Shown: piece after piece, positions 1-9,942 of the stretch | How the letters are laid out: each line of letters starts with the position of its first letter | How positions within the stretch are numbered: the stretch's first letter is position 1 | DNA from: Coxiella endosymbiont of Ornithodoros maritimus | GTDB taxonomy: Bacteria > Pseudomonadota > Gammaproteobacteria > Coxiellales > Coxiellaceae | DNA length: 49,487 nt | Direction of reading: 5' to 3' | Assembly: GCF_907164965.1 (NCBI RefSeq) | Contig: NZ_CAJRAM010000027.1 | Span: forward strand, 1-49,487 | Notes under the pieces: generated by a model | What the model saw: the letters and a program-made list of their open reading frames with translations, nothing else | What the model was told of the DNA's origin: nothing | Database searches by the model: none | Program-made: the position numbers and the translations under genes

Positions 1-327
1 TCAACCCCTATAATCAATTGCTTCAATTAAAACAAACCTTTCCATTAATTCCGCCTGCTCAGAAGATAAATTCATCGCTTTCCTTCGTGTACGGGGAAAT
101 TTTTCGATGAAACCTTCTGTTCTTACTTAACTAAATCTTAATTAAAAGACTTAAAACTAATGTTGGGCTTTAGGCTTTGAAGCGATTGATCTATTTAACC
201 TCTACTACTCATTACCATGAATATGAAGTATTCGTTATATCAATTAGATAAAGCGCCTACAAGAAAGTGAGGAAAGATAAGTAAGTACGTGAAAGTATAA
301 AAAACCGAAGAGGCATAGGGAGCGGCG

Positions 328-1893
328 ATGCAACCTGGCGAGCTATTTGATGAAATAATCCGGGGATTCAGGGAAAGCGTACAACAGGCTCGTTTTATCC
401 CAAAGGCGAAGAAAGAGGAAAGAATCAAGGAATACGAAGAACTTTATGAAATTTTTCACTGTCAAATAAATGCAAAAGAAGAATTAGATGTAGAAAATGA
501 AGTTCTTAAGAAAGCGAAAAAAATCTTAGCAAAGATAACCAGGGGTTAATTAGTAAAGTTCAAGCCCTTGAAATTGATAATAAAGAATTAACTTATGATA
601 ACAATAGACTTAAAGAAAAAATACGAATGTTAACTGTCAAAAAATAAAAAAACGAAAGGAAATAAAATCTTTGAAAGAAAGTATGAAGCCGCACAGTCTG
701 AAATGGAAACAGATTACACTTCGCTTCCTCCTATCGAAAAACCAAGTTTTTTGTGTGGGACGATATAACTAAATGAAACCGGATTACCTCACATCTACAA
801 AGATATTTTACTAAGTTAGATTTTGAATTACTGGAACTGTCGCCATCCCGGCGCAGATAAGAAAGTATTGATCATATTAATGTCGAACAAAAAGTTAATG
901 AGGGTTCAGAGCCGGTTTTGATTTTTGAGATTGAAAAACTTAATTCGGATACTATTTGTATTAACGGTCTCTACCTTGACGAAGGAAGAGAAGAAAATAT
1001 CAATCATTCTTTTGTTCGAATGTTGAGATACCTAAGGACTTTTAAAGAAAAGAAAAATATCTTATCAGTTATTGGTATCGATAATAATTTTTGTTTATTA
1101 GATGAGCTTAACTCGCTTCAGATATTTTTGTATCTCTTTGCCAGATCAATTTTACGTGGCTATTATGATTATGATTGGAAAAAGTTATGCTCTTTATTGG
1201 ATTTACGTTCATTTATAGGATTGCCAGGAGCGTCGTGTCATTTAAATAAAAAAAGTTTTATTTTGGATTTATACGGCTGTTTCGGTAATTTTAGATGGAT
1301 TAATAACACGAGCAGCAGTCTATTGGTTATTTCTGGATTCAGATTCATCTCCGACAATAGCTAACTTTATTGCATCAACTATCGGTATTGCTGACGGATC
1401 GCAGTTTTTTCTATGGAAGGTTCAGTGCTAGCGAGGGAATTTAAACGACCAGTATTAATTTGGGAATTATTTTTGGAGTCGATTTATAAAGTTCTTTAGT
1501 AGTAAATGATGTAAGTCACTTTTTATTAGAAACCAATATGTTTAGACAGAACTATTCTTGGCAATGTGTGCGAGAAATTTTATTCACCTTAAGTATTATG
1601 TATTTTCTTTATATTTATTATTTATTTGGTATCGAAATTAAAGAAATTATTTATTTTAAATTTTCTTGCTTACACAAGTATCGTTTTTCAAATATATGTA
1701 TTCAATTTTCTGAATTCTACAATTACTTAAAAAAATAGAAGTTCGTATAAGTGGAAAGCACTTTATGTTTTGTCAATGCTTACAGCAGTGATTGAGCTTA
1801 ACGAAGCTTTTCTTGATCTTGTCACTACTTATGAAGGTTCGTTTGATTTTTTTACACTTGAGTTTTCAGAATTAATTGCTGAACAGATCAAAT
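328..1893 (+). pseudogene. Decayed coiled-coil protein of unknown family
   Basis: No known family recognised. Open pieces lie at 328-549, 918-1364 and 1538-1738, and a coding-like tail rich in Glu/Leu runs from about 1745 to a TGA near 1893. They are all on the same strand, separated by stops and frame changes, and may be the remains of one gene of roughly 500 codons. The first piece is highly charged (many K and E) and looks like an amphipathic coiled coil. The middle piece has a mixed alpha/beta look with hydrophobic stretches. A large charged coiled-coil protein in a Coxiella-like genome could have been a secreted effector, but that is only inference. The pieces could instead belong to two or three genes. 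Confidence 0.4.
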
Positions 1894-1914
1894 GAATGTT
1901 TTATTCATCAGGGA

Positions 1915-2334
1915 CCTGTTCTTCATTGCTTTCGTTGTTCTTGTATCGTCGATTGTTGCCAAGAGTCATGGCGAAGTAAGCAGGGAATAACAACGAGCCT
2001 ATGAAAGTGGAAAATAAAATATCGACAATATTATCAAGATTACATCTTTTCTTGAACAATACCCGGATTTAGAAGCTAAGCAAAATACCTTTCAATTACA
2101 ATAAACTATTCTAAACACGGAAAATAAACTGGCGTACGCAAAGCAAGCTTACAACGATAGTGTGGAACGCTATAATGCAAAGAAAAAATGGTTTTTCCTT
2201 CAATAGTGGTCGGTGCATTTCCTAGTAAGTTGAATTTTGATTTCCCCTGTTCGAAATTGTCACCTAAGAAAATAATTAAGCAAGAAGATTATAAAGTAAA
2301 ATTGTATATTTTTTCTGATGGATTCAATTCATGA
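1915..2334 (+). pseudogene. lemA: LemA family protein, decayed
   Basis: The conserved half of LemA is still readable. From about 2030 to 2275, across one frame change, it gives an EQYPDLEAKQN stretch, then TENKLAYAKQAYNDSVERYN, then a FPS...VGAFPSKLNF tail; these are the hallmarks of LemA. An in-frame TAA lies near 2102 and the frame shifts near 2190. A weak hydrophobic segment near 1915-1965 could be the N-terminal membrane anchor, but the part after it contains stops. The gene directly precedes an htpX-type M48 protease gene, a pairing common in bacteria and thought to act in membrane protein quality control. Here both partners are broken. Confidence 0.75.
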
Positions 2335-3241
2335 TTTTAAAGCGGATTTGGTTGACTGGTGTCAATTGCTGCAGCGTAATCGATAGGATACCCGGTATGT
2401 GATTTCAACTTTCCTGGCAATTTATTTAGAGATCGGATTATTAATTAATTTTTACATTAATTCGTTACGTTATCCAAACGTTTCTTTATCGCAATTATTG
2501 ATGGTGTTGCTGATTTTCAAAATTTTTCCAACCCCAATGGTACTCACTGGTTTAATTGCATTAATTTCGTTGTACCTGACATTTACTTTTAACCACAAGC
2601 TAATACTATTAGGCGTCAATTACCGTGAGAATTACTCCTGAGAGTACAAAAACGCTAGAAAAAAACGCTCTTTACAATGTTGTAGAAGAATTAAGAATCG
2701 CACCGCCACTTAAGTTTATGCCAAAAGTTTATCTTATTTAGGCAGATTACATGAATGCCTTTGCGAGCGGTTATAGTGAAAAATTAGCGATGGTAGCTGT
2801 TACGAAAGGCCTTTTGTACAAATTAGATCGCAGCGAATTGGGGGTGATGATGGCACATGAGCTTAGTCATATTCGCCATATGGATATTAAATTGACGTTA
2901 ATGGCTTCAGTTTTGGCTAACATTTTATTGATTGCCGTTGATATTCTCTTTTTTAGTGCTATGTATGGTGGACGCTCTCAAGAAAGTGGTGAGAGACGAA
3001 ACCGGCTGTTTATTTTTATTGCGTTATTGGAGGCCACTTTTAACGGTTATTTTAATGCTATACCTCAGTCGCATACGGGAATACCCACAAACTTTCTACG
3101 AAAGCCTCCAGCAAGCCGCTTATATTTTTGATCCGTAACAGTGGGTATCCAACCGATGCATTCGTTGAGCGATTTATTTTCTTCTCATCCATCATTAGTA
3201 AAACGTTTGACGGCGATAGGTTATAAACTTAAAGAACGGTA
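2331..3241 (+). pseudogene. htpX: HtpX-like M48 zinc metalloprotease, decayed
   Basis: This is a membrane-bound M48 peptidase related to HtpX. The zinc motif HELSH is intact within an open piece at 2751-3131 and is followed by a hydrophobic segment. A two-helix N-terminal membrane part is at 2399-2641, and the typical C-terminal stretch (SSHPSLVKRLTAIGYK) can be read in another frame at about 3170-3241. Lesions seen: an in-frame TAG at 2384, a frameshift near 2635, a TAG at 2739 just before the conserved ADYMNAFASGYS stretch, and a further frame change near 3060. The intact enzyme would cleave damaged inner-membrane proteins. It follows the lemA relic with almost no gap, as in the usual lemA-htpX pair. 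Product recognition is firm and loss of function very likely. Confidence 0.85.
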
Positions 3242-3428
3242 AAGCGATAGGGTCAAGTCTTTGACGTATCATTCCACACCAGTCACACCCCTTTCAATTT
3301 TAGGTTTTGTCTTTACCACCTGTAGGTAATGATATGATCTTGATTATCGGACTTTAAAATAAAAATTTGATAACCAAAGTCCAAAATTTGCAGATTTGAG
3401 TGAAAATTTTCTTGCTGTTAAATCAAAA
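3242..3428. other. Gene-free junction between opposing pseudogenes
   Basis: AT-rich sequence lying between the 3' ends of the htpX relic (+ strand) and the methyltransferase relic (- strand). No hairpin or coding signal stands out. Confidence 0.4.
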
Positions 3429-4129
3429 TCACGTCCGCTTAAATGAAAGGATAGATCCTTCATAGGAATCCCTATTTAGGAATCTATCCGTTTGATTTGT
3501 TAATTTAAGCTTGTTATTCGATGAAATTTCCCGGAGAACCTTTGCGTCCTCATCATCGTTACAGCCTATCCATAAACGAGAAGTATTTTTTTTAAAAGGA
3601 ACTTGCTTTATTAAAAAACTAAAGAAAGACAAGCGGACTGATTGATAAAGTGAGGTTTCATCGCTGATTAGAGGGTGTGACGAATAATCAAATCGCATTG
3701 AGGGGAAGTATAGTTTCCTATGTTTTTTCTAACAGAACGTAAATTGCCAGTACCCTTGAGCAGCTCCCATTCTTTTGCATAGCCCTGATCAATATCAAGC
3801 GCTATATAATCAAAGGAAATTTTTTTATAAGTACAATAAATTTTAACGAGTAAGTAGTTAACAGTATTTGCACCACTTCCGGGCTCGTAAACGAGTAGTG
3901 GCTCTGTGTGTTCAAGCTAAAAGTTAATAATAAGTGTAGTTAATAATTTTTTTGTATCGTTTTCAATGTATTGTCATGTGGCTTTATTGACGCTTTTTGG
4001 ATAGTAAAGTAAGTTTCGAGGTAAGATTTGAAAATATCCAAAATAGCTTTGGAGTCTTTTTTTTAGCTCTTTTTTCTCGTGTTCGGATAAGCTTAATTTC
4101 TTCAAGGAGAAGCTTGTATGGTTTGGCAT
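3429..4129 (-). pseudogene. SAM-dependent methyltransferase-like protein, decayed
   Basis: Reading from an ATG at 4129, the strand encodes MPNHTSFSLKK, then a charged helix. After two in-frame stops (TGA and TAG) comes a Rossmann-type motif I (VYEPGSGANTVNYLL) followed by a motif-II-like ALDID. These are typical of class I methyltransferases. A frame change near 3690 leads to a final open piece ending at 3429. The length would be about 233 residues. The ATG overlaps the TAA of the upstream TPR-methyltransferase relic (TAATG), indicating translational coupling when both were active. The substrate is unknown. The assignment rests on the SAM-binding motif and position, not on close family recognition. 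Confidence 0.6.
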
Positions 4130-5820
4130 TACTCGCCTTTAGTAGTATGTTCTAGTAAAACAAGGTACCCTTCAATTGCTTTCCCTTTTTGATTTCGTAA
4201 AACGATATTATCAAAACACAGAAGTTTAAAATCATTTTTTTGATTAGGGCATTTATGTATTTTTTAGAATGAGAATAACGAATCGTTTGTAATAATCCAT
4301 AAGGAAATCGATGTGTTTTCTTGACTGTGAACGCAAAAAATACCTTTGCAACTAATTTTTTTTACTTTTTTGAAGATATCATCCAGCTCGCCAATGTAGG
4401 TGAAAACGTCGCCTGCTAAAATAAGATTGAATCCCTGGTGTTTATCTAACGCCTCCTGCAACCTTGATTTTCAAGTTTATCGTAAATATTTTTATTTCCA
4501 GCAATGATGAGCATCTTTTCTGAAGCATCAATACCGATTAATTCTTTAGCCATTGATTTAAAAAGTTCAGCGCAAAGTCCTGTTCCGCAGCCTAAATCTA
4601 AAATTCGCTATTTGGTCTTGCCGCCATTTGATTCAGTTTCAACGGCTTGATAAAGCTTTTGAGCGACTTGGTATTGCAAATGCAAGGTTAAATGCTGGTC
4701 GTAATAAGTGGCATATTCGTTAAATAAATGACGAACGTACGAATCGGGCGCGTGCGCTGGGACTTCTTTTTTTTGGAGTGCTGTTAAAATATGTTCGATT
4801 TCAGAGTCGTTCGGCTTTAGGAGCAAGGCGGATTTGTAGTGTTCAATGGCCTGTTTTATTTGATTTATTTTTAAATAAACCGCCGCGATATTTAAGTGAG
4901 CCTCACGATAATTAGAGTCTAAGGTGAGCGCTTGTTTGAAATAATCAATGGCTTCCCAATGCTGTTCTTGATACAAGTGTAAAACACCGATGTTATAATA
5001 GCATTTTATTTGCGGTTTTTTTTCAATTACCGTAAATAATGAAGGAGCGCTTCTTTAGGCTCCCCCCGCTGAAGATAAGCAGTGGCTAAGCTGTAATGGC
5101 AATCGGGGTGTTCCGAATTTAACGAGAGCGCATTCGTAAAATAGTCAATGGCTTTTTCAAATTGATTATCTTTAAGATGAGCCAATCCACAATCGTATTG
5201 AGCATCCACATTTTTTGGTTCTAGCGTTAAGCGTTTTTTGTAGTAAGTAATCGCCTTTGAGAAATCGCCCAGATACATATAAATGTGAGCGAGTTGACTA
5301 AAAGCAGCGGAATGCTGCGAGGATATCGCAATAATTCTTTTTAATTCGGCAATAGCTTGATGGTAGTTTTCAAGTTCGATTAAAAGCCGCGCATAATTGA
5401 AGTGTGCGTTTGAAAAATGCGGTTTCAAAGCAATAGCCTTTTGATAGGCTTTTTTAGCATTATCAAATTTTTTTTGTCGAAAAAAACAATTGGCAATATT
5501 ATTGTAGGCCGTGGCATAATCCGGTTGTAATTGGATAGCCTGATCGTAAGCGATGGTAGCTTCCACTAATTTTCCATGTTGGGACAATATATGATATATG
5601 CTCCCGGCTATTTTGAAAAGTGGCGTTTTGGGGCTCTAGAAGAAGAGCACGATCGATATAGCGAAGGGCTTCATCATTACGACCTAACTGAGATAAGGCA
5701 ATTCCTGCACCGTGTAAGCTTGGGATCATCCAGAAGTACCTTATGGTAATTCTTAAGAGCGTTTTTGAGGCTTCCTTGTTGGTGTTGTTGAATTGCGCGT
5801 TCCAGGAGTTTGTTGGTCAT
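4129..5820 (-). pseudogene. TPR repeat protein with C-terminal methyltransferase domain, decayed
   Basis: The original start is probably the ATG at 5820 (MTNKLLERAIQQHQQGSLKN), inside the 3' end of mltB. About ten 34-residue TPR units follow, recognisable by repeats such as ALKPHFSNAHFNYARLL and LEPKNVDAQYDCGLA. The chain ends in a class I methyltransferase domain with motif I LDLGCGTGLCAELF near 4580 and a later LILAGDVFTYIGEL stretch near 4400. Frame changes lie near 5715, 5590 and 5010, a stop lies at 4608, and another break near 4455. Intact length would be about 560 residues. TPR-methyltransferase fusions occur in Coxiella and Legionella relatives, and their targets are unknown. The longest open pieces are 5027-5587 and 4608-4976. 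Confidence 0.8.
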
Positions 5821-6805
5821 ATCGTTTTTGAAGGGCTTGACTTAATTGATAAACGGCCATTGCATAAATTATACACGGATTATACCGCATAATCACACTA
5901 AAATTAGCAAAGACGAGCCATTTTTCATGGCTATTTTCCATTTTCAGTTGGATAATGGCCACTTTTTTAGTATCAGGTATCGGAATAGATGGTATAATTC
6001 CCTTATTTTTCAATTGCTTAATAGAAATTTTTGGAATAGTCCTTTTGGAGATCAACTGCGGGTTGAGGGGTTTTTTGCTGCTAAAAGCACAGGCAATAGG
6101 TTGATTTTTATGCCAGCCGTGGGTATGTAGAAAGTTTGCAATACTAACAATGGCGTCTTCGTCGTTATTCATGAGGTCAATGTGGCTCTGCTTGGTATAG
6201 GTAACTGCGTAATGCCGGTAAGTACTAGGCATAAATTGAGGAATTCCAATAGCGCCAGCGTAAGAGCTTCTTAATAAGGGAAGGGGTAAGCGCTGTTCTT
6301 CAATAAGCAAAAAAAATTGAGCGAGCTCTCGGGTGAAAAACTTCGTCCGATGATTATAATGGAAAGCCAAGGTCGTTAATGCGTTGAGGGCGGAATATTT
6401 TCCGATACGTTCTTTATAATTGGTTTCAATTCCAATGATGGCGACGATAACAGCGGGTGGGACGCCATACCGGCGTTTGGCATATTCCAACGCTCTTGCA
6501 TGGACTTTCCAATAATTGATACCGTTTTGGATCCGCTTTTCGGTTATAAAATAGTGACGATAAACGTACCACAGTTTTTCTTCATAAGGATGAGTGATAT
6601 GGAAAATCACTTCTTCATCGTATTTCGCTTGAGAAAGTGCAGCGACCAGTTTTTCACGTTTGAAGTGATAACGCTTTGCCATGTAATTAATGAAAGTTTT
6701 TTCTTTTTGTGCCACTGTGCTTTGCTTTTTCATTTCGGTACTTAATATTGGTGTGGCGAACAACAATAACAACGTACAAAATCCCCTTTGAAGCCAATTT
6801 AACAT
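5753..6805 (-). CDS. mltB: Lytic murein transglycosylase B
   Basis: Cleaves the beta-1,4 bond between MurNAc and GlcNAc in peptidoglycan, forming 1,6-anhydro-MurNAc. The 350-residue product has a short N-terminal hydrophobic segment (about residues 7-21) that could act as a signal peptide. The catalytic Glu is probably E127 in GIETNYK. The family motif SYAGAIGIPQFMPSTY is at 181-196 and a MRYN...YAMAVYQL stretch sits near residues 307-322. No clear lipobox Cys is seen. After the usual C-terminus there is a polar tail (QQTPGTRNSTTPTRKPQKRS) that overlaps the start of the downstream TPR gene by about 68 bases; it may be a read-through extension after loss of an earlier stop. It lies downstream of rodA in the elongation cluster. 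Confidence 0.92.
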   Translation of the reverse strand: MLNWLQRGFCTLLLLFATPILSTEMKKQSTVAQKEKTFINYMAKRYHFKREKLVAALSQAKYDEEVIFHITHPYEEKLWYVYRHYFITEKRIQNGINYWKVHARALEYAKRRYGVPPAVIVAIIGIETNYKERIGKYSALNALTTLAFHYNHRTKFFTRELAQFFLLIEEQRLPLPLLRSSYAGAIGIPQFMPSTYRHYAVTYTKQSHIDLMNNDEDAIVSIANFLHTHGWHKNQPIACAFSSKKPLNPQLISKRTIPKISIKQLKNKGIIPSIPIPDTKKVAIIQLKMENSHEKWLVFANFSVIMRYNPCIIYAMAVYQLSQALQKRYDQQTPGTRNSTTPTRKPQKRS

Positions 6806-6819
6806 AAATATCCTTTATT

Positions 6820-6884
6820 AAATTTATTTCCACGGCTTGCCGTGTCTTTTCACGCAGTCATTCCCCCGCAGGTGGCATGACGGC
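6820..6884. repeat. Small inverted repeats between mltB and rodA
   Basis: A short hairpin (CACGGC-TT-GCCGTG, about 6827-6840) is followed by a decayed copy of the dispersed GTCATTCCC...GGCATGAC repeat (about 6858-6879). The repeat reaches the 3' end of rodA and could weaken transcription into mltB, though neither hairpin has a clean U-run on the coding strand. Confidence 0.4.
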
Positions 6885-8033
6885 TCAACTGGGCCATAAT
6901 TTTCGATGTGTGTGGATGGACATAATCATACCAAATCCAGCCATCATTGTAATGATTGAACTGCCGCCATAACTAATTAATGGAAGCGGAACGCCAACGA
7001 CTGGCAAAATTCCAACGACCATTCCAATATTAATAAACGTGCATAAAATAAAAGTTAAACTTAAGCTTCCGCTTAATAAGCGCGTAAATGTATCTTGCGC
7101 TTGACTGCTAATGTAAAATCCGCGGCCGAAAATGGCTAAAAATAGAATGAGCAAAGCAAGGCAGCCAATTAATCCCAATTCCTCGCCCGTCACGGCGAAA
7201 ATAAAGTCGGTCGCATGGGCCGGTAGGAATTGTAGATGAGACTGTGTTCCATGCAGCCAGCCTTTACCAAACAAGCCACCGGAACCGATGGCAATTTTTG
7301 ATTGAATAATATGATAGCCACTTCCCAGTGGGTCTCGCTCGGGATTGAGAAAGGTTAGAACACGTTCTTTTTGATAGCCGTGCATGAAGTGCCAAAGAAT
7401 GGGGGTACTTAGCGCACCCAAGGATAAAAAAACGAGAATTAATTTCCAATTTAATCCAGCTAATAATAGAACACAAAGACCCGCAGCAGCAATGATAATT
7501 GCCGTTCCTAAGTCGGGCTGTTTTGCGGTCAGAATTAACGGAAAAACCAATAAAATTAGAGAAATGATGAGCGGTTTGATTTTTGGAGGAAGTTGTTTTT
7601 TATCAAAATAATACGATAACATCATCGGCATCGCGAGTTTCATGATTTCGGAAGGTTGTAAATGGAAAAAACCTAAATCGAACCACCGGCGGGCACCCTT
7701 ACTAATATTTCCAAAAATCAATACTCCGATTAACAATAATAATCCGACGCTAAATATCCATGGTGTCCAGTGATAATAAAATTTAGGAGGAATATAGGCA
7801 AAAATAAGCATGACTAAAAAACCGATCAGCAACCACACCGTTTGTTTAAGCATAACACTGACGTTTTGATTGCTCGCGCTAAATAAAATAAAAAGTCCGA
7901 CATTGACGAGCAGAAAAACAAAAATTAAAAGTAAGGGATCGATAGGTAGGGCTTGCCAGCGGAAGTGAACCATACGCCGTTTAAGGCGGGAATCGGAGTT
8001 CAATTTGTTAAGCAGATGAGCGCGTGTTGTCAA
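6885..8033 (-). CDS. rodA: Rod shape-determining peptidoglycan polymerase RodA
   Basis: SEDS-family glycosyltransferase that polymerises glycan strands for side-wall elongation, working with PBP2. The 382-residue product has about ten membrane helices. Family signatures are present: the ARRWFDLG...QPSEIMKLA stretch (about residues 113-135), ATDFIFAVTGEELG in the periplasmic loop, and GVPLPLISYGGSS near the C-terminus. It follows mrdA with a short gap (stop at 8076, start at 8033) and precedes mltB, the standard mrdA-rodA-mltB order. Length is normal and no lesion is seen, which suggests that rod growth or elongation-type wall synthesis is still needed. Confidence 0.96.
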   Translation of the reverse strand: MTTRAHLLNKLNSDSRLKRRMVHFRWQALPIDPLLLIFVFLLVNVGLFILFSASNQNVSVMLKQTVWLLIGFLVMLIFAYIPPKFYYHWTPWIFSVGLLLLIGVLIFGNISKGARRWFDLGFFHLQPSEIMKLAMPMMLSYYFDKKQLPPKIKPLIISLILLVFPLILTAKQPDLGTAIIIAAAGLCVLLLAGLNWKLILVFLSLGALSTPILWHFMHGYQKERVLTFLNPERDPLGSGYHIIQSKIAIGSGGLFGKGWLHGTQSHLQFLPAHATDFIFAVTGEELGLIGCLALLILFLAIFGRGFYISSQAQDTFTRLLSGSLSLTFILCTFINIGMVVGILPVVGVPLPLISYGGSSIITMMAGFGMIMSIHTHRKLWPS

Positions 8034-8075
8034 TATAACCTCTTTTACCTTTCTCCCTACGAGAAAGAAGGGAAA

Positions 8076-9923
8076 TCATTTTTGCCGATGTTTGAAGTAA
8101 TAATTAATGATTTCTCCTGCCATTTTATAAGCCATTGCGCCATGTTCAACCACTACTGCAATAGCTATTTGCGGGTTCTTGACCGGCGCAAAAGCAATAA
8201 AAAGGTGGTTGTTGCGTAAGCGCTTGGGAATATTGGTACGGCTTTTATCTTCGTCGCGCTGGTGCCCGTAGACCTGGGCGGTGCCTGTTTTGGCAGCCAC
8301 CGTAAAATCAGGATGTCTACCAAAGAAATCAGCTGTTCCCCATGGCTTATCCACCACGTCTTGCATCGCATGGATAACAATATCCCAATTATCAGGGTTC
8401 TTCAAAAGAATGGGTGCTTCGGGGATTGCCTGTTGAACGTTGACTTTTCCCGTGGGCTCCACACTCTTCAATAACAGCGTTGGCCGATAGCGTTTGCCGT
8501 GTTCGGCAAGAATCGCTGTCGCTTGTGCGAGCTGCAAAGGGGTGACTAGGAAAAATCCCTGACCAATGCCAGCTTCAATGGTATCGCCGGTATACCAAGG
8601 TTTACCTTGCGTCCCCATTTTCCAGCGCGGAGAGGGAACAAGCCCGGGGACCTCTTCAGGCAAATCGATCCCCGTTAGTTGGCCAAACCCGAAGCGCTGG
8701 AGGATATCGTCCATCCGTTTAATACCCAGCACCACTGCTAGATTATAGAAGTAAACATCACAAGAGACCGCGATCGCTTTGACGACGTTAACCCAGCCGT
8801 GTCCCCGTTCTCGCCAATCGTGATAAATATGTTGGGTGTTGTGTAACTGAAACCACCCCGGATCGTAAATTCGGTATTGAGGGGTGATGATTCCCATATC
8901 CAAACCGAAAAGAGCTAAAAAAGGCTTAACCGTTGAGCCTGCGGCAAATTGCCCGCGGACCGCTCGATTGTAGAGGGGGTGCTGCGGCGAGTTTACTAAT
9001 TTTTGATAGTATTGTTGGCTCAAGCCAGAGATGAAGGGGTTAGGGTCAAAGCTTGGCTTGGTAACCAACGCCAAAACCTGTCCTGTGCTGGGTTGGATGG
9101 CAACGATAGCACCGCTCTCATCACTCAGGGCTTTTCTTGCTTCGGCCTGAAGATTGCTATCAATAGTGAGATAGATGTTAATTCCTGGTGTAGGCGGTAC
9201 GCTTTTTAATATACGAACGATCCGTCCACTGGCATTGATTTCAGCTTCTTCAGCGCCCATTGTGCCGTGGAGTTCATTTTTATAAAATTTTTCGATCCCC
9301 ATTTTGCTGATATCGTCATCGACGCTGTAATTGTTGCTGTTTACCTTTTGCAGTTCTCGAGCATTAATTCGACCGACGTACCCCACTAGATCGCTGCTGA
9401 CGTCCCCGAGCGGGTAATAACGCATCATTCGCGTTTCAATCCGCACGTTGGGAAATCGATATTGGTTTACATAAAAACGGGCAACGTCTTCGTTTGTTAA
9501 TTCATATTTTAGTGGGACGGGTTGGCAGTGGTGATATTGATAGAGGATATGATGAAATTGTTTAATCTCATCGGAAGAAATGGGAATTATTTTAGTGAGT
9601 TCTCTTATGGTTTCGTTTAAGTGATGTGTCCCATTGGGGAGGATGGTTAAGATGTAAGTTGGGATATCTTTGGCTAACAACACGCCATTTCGATCAAATA
9701 TCAGACCGCGGTTCGGTTCAATGGGAATAATATTTAATAGATTGTGGCGTGAAAGGGTGGAATAAAAATGGTGATTTTTGATCTGAAGATAGATTAACCT
9801 TCCGATGAGGATAAAGGCAAAAATCAAAAGTAGAATAAGGGCAGTCAAGCAGCGACTTTTGAACAAGTGTGTTTCAAGATGAATATTTTTAATTGTCAGC
9901 CGTTCTCTATTCATGTCGATCAT
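8076..9923 (-). CDS. mrdA: Penicillin-binding protein 2, elongation transpeptidase
   Basis: DD-transpeptidase that crosslinks new peptidoglycan during cell elongation, paired with RodA. Domains in order: one N-terminal membrane helix (about residues 25-46), a pedestal/dimerisation domain containing NRGLIFDRNG at 71-80, and a transpeptidase domain. Catalytic motifs are visible: SxxK at S330-K333 (AAGSTVKPF), SxD at S387-D389, and KTG at 545-547 (AAKTGTAQ). Length of 615 residues is normal. The start is ATG at 9923; a second ATG three codons later (9914) is also possible. It lies just after the broken rlmH, as in many gammaproteobacteria, and appears to head an mrdA-rodA-mltB operon. Confidence 0.96.
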   Translation of the reverse strand: MIDMNRERLTIKNIHLETHLFKSRCLTALILLLIFAFILIGRLIYLQIKNHHFYSTLSRHNLLNIIPIEPNRGLIFDRNGVLLAKDIPTYILTILPNGTHHLNETIRELTKIIPISSDEIKQFHHILYQYHHCQPVPLKYELTNEDVARFYVNQYRFPNVRIETRMMRYYPLGDVSSDLVGYVGRINARELQKVNSNNYSVDDDISKMGIEKFYKNELHGTMGAEEAEINASGRIVRILKSVPPTPGINIYLTIDSNLQAEARKALSDESGAIVAIQPSTGQVLALVTKPSFDPNPFISGLSQQYYQKLVNSPQHPLYNRAVRGQFAAGSTVKPFLALFGLDMGIITPQYRIYDPGWFQLHNTQHIYHDWRERGHGWVNVVKAIAVSCDVYFYNLAVVLGIKRMDDILQRFGFGQLTGIDLPEEVPGLVPSPRWKMGTQGKPWYTGDTIEAGIGQGFFLVTPLQLAQATAILAEHGKRYRPTLLLKSVEPTGKVNVQQAIPEAPILLKNPDNWDIVIHAMQDVVDKPWGTADFFGRHPDFTVAAKTGTAQVYGHQRDEDKSRTNIPKRLRNNHLFIAFAPVKNPQIAIAVVVEHGAMAYKMAGEIINYYFKHRQK

Positions 9924-9942
9924 TGTCTATTTTCTGAGCAAC

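Noticed and set aside
1-75. Short minus-strand frame starting MNLSSEQAELMERF
   Set aside because: Only 24 codons and ending at the window edge, with no neighbour or family support.
5027-5729. Tandem DNA repeat in the TPR region
   Set aside because: The periodicity is in the protein (34-residue TPR units) and is not a DNA repeat array.
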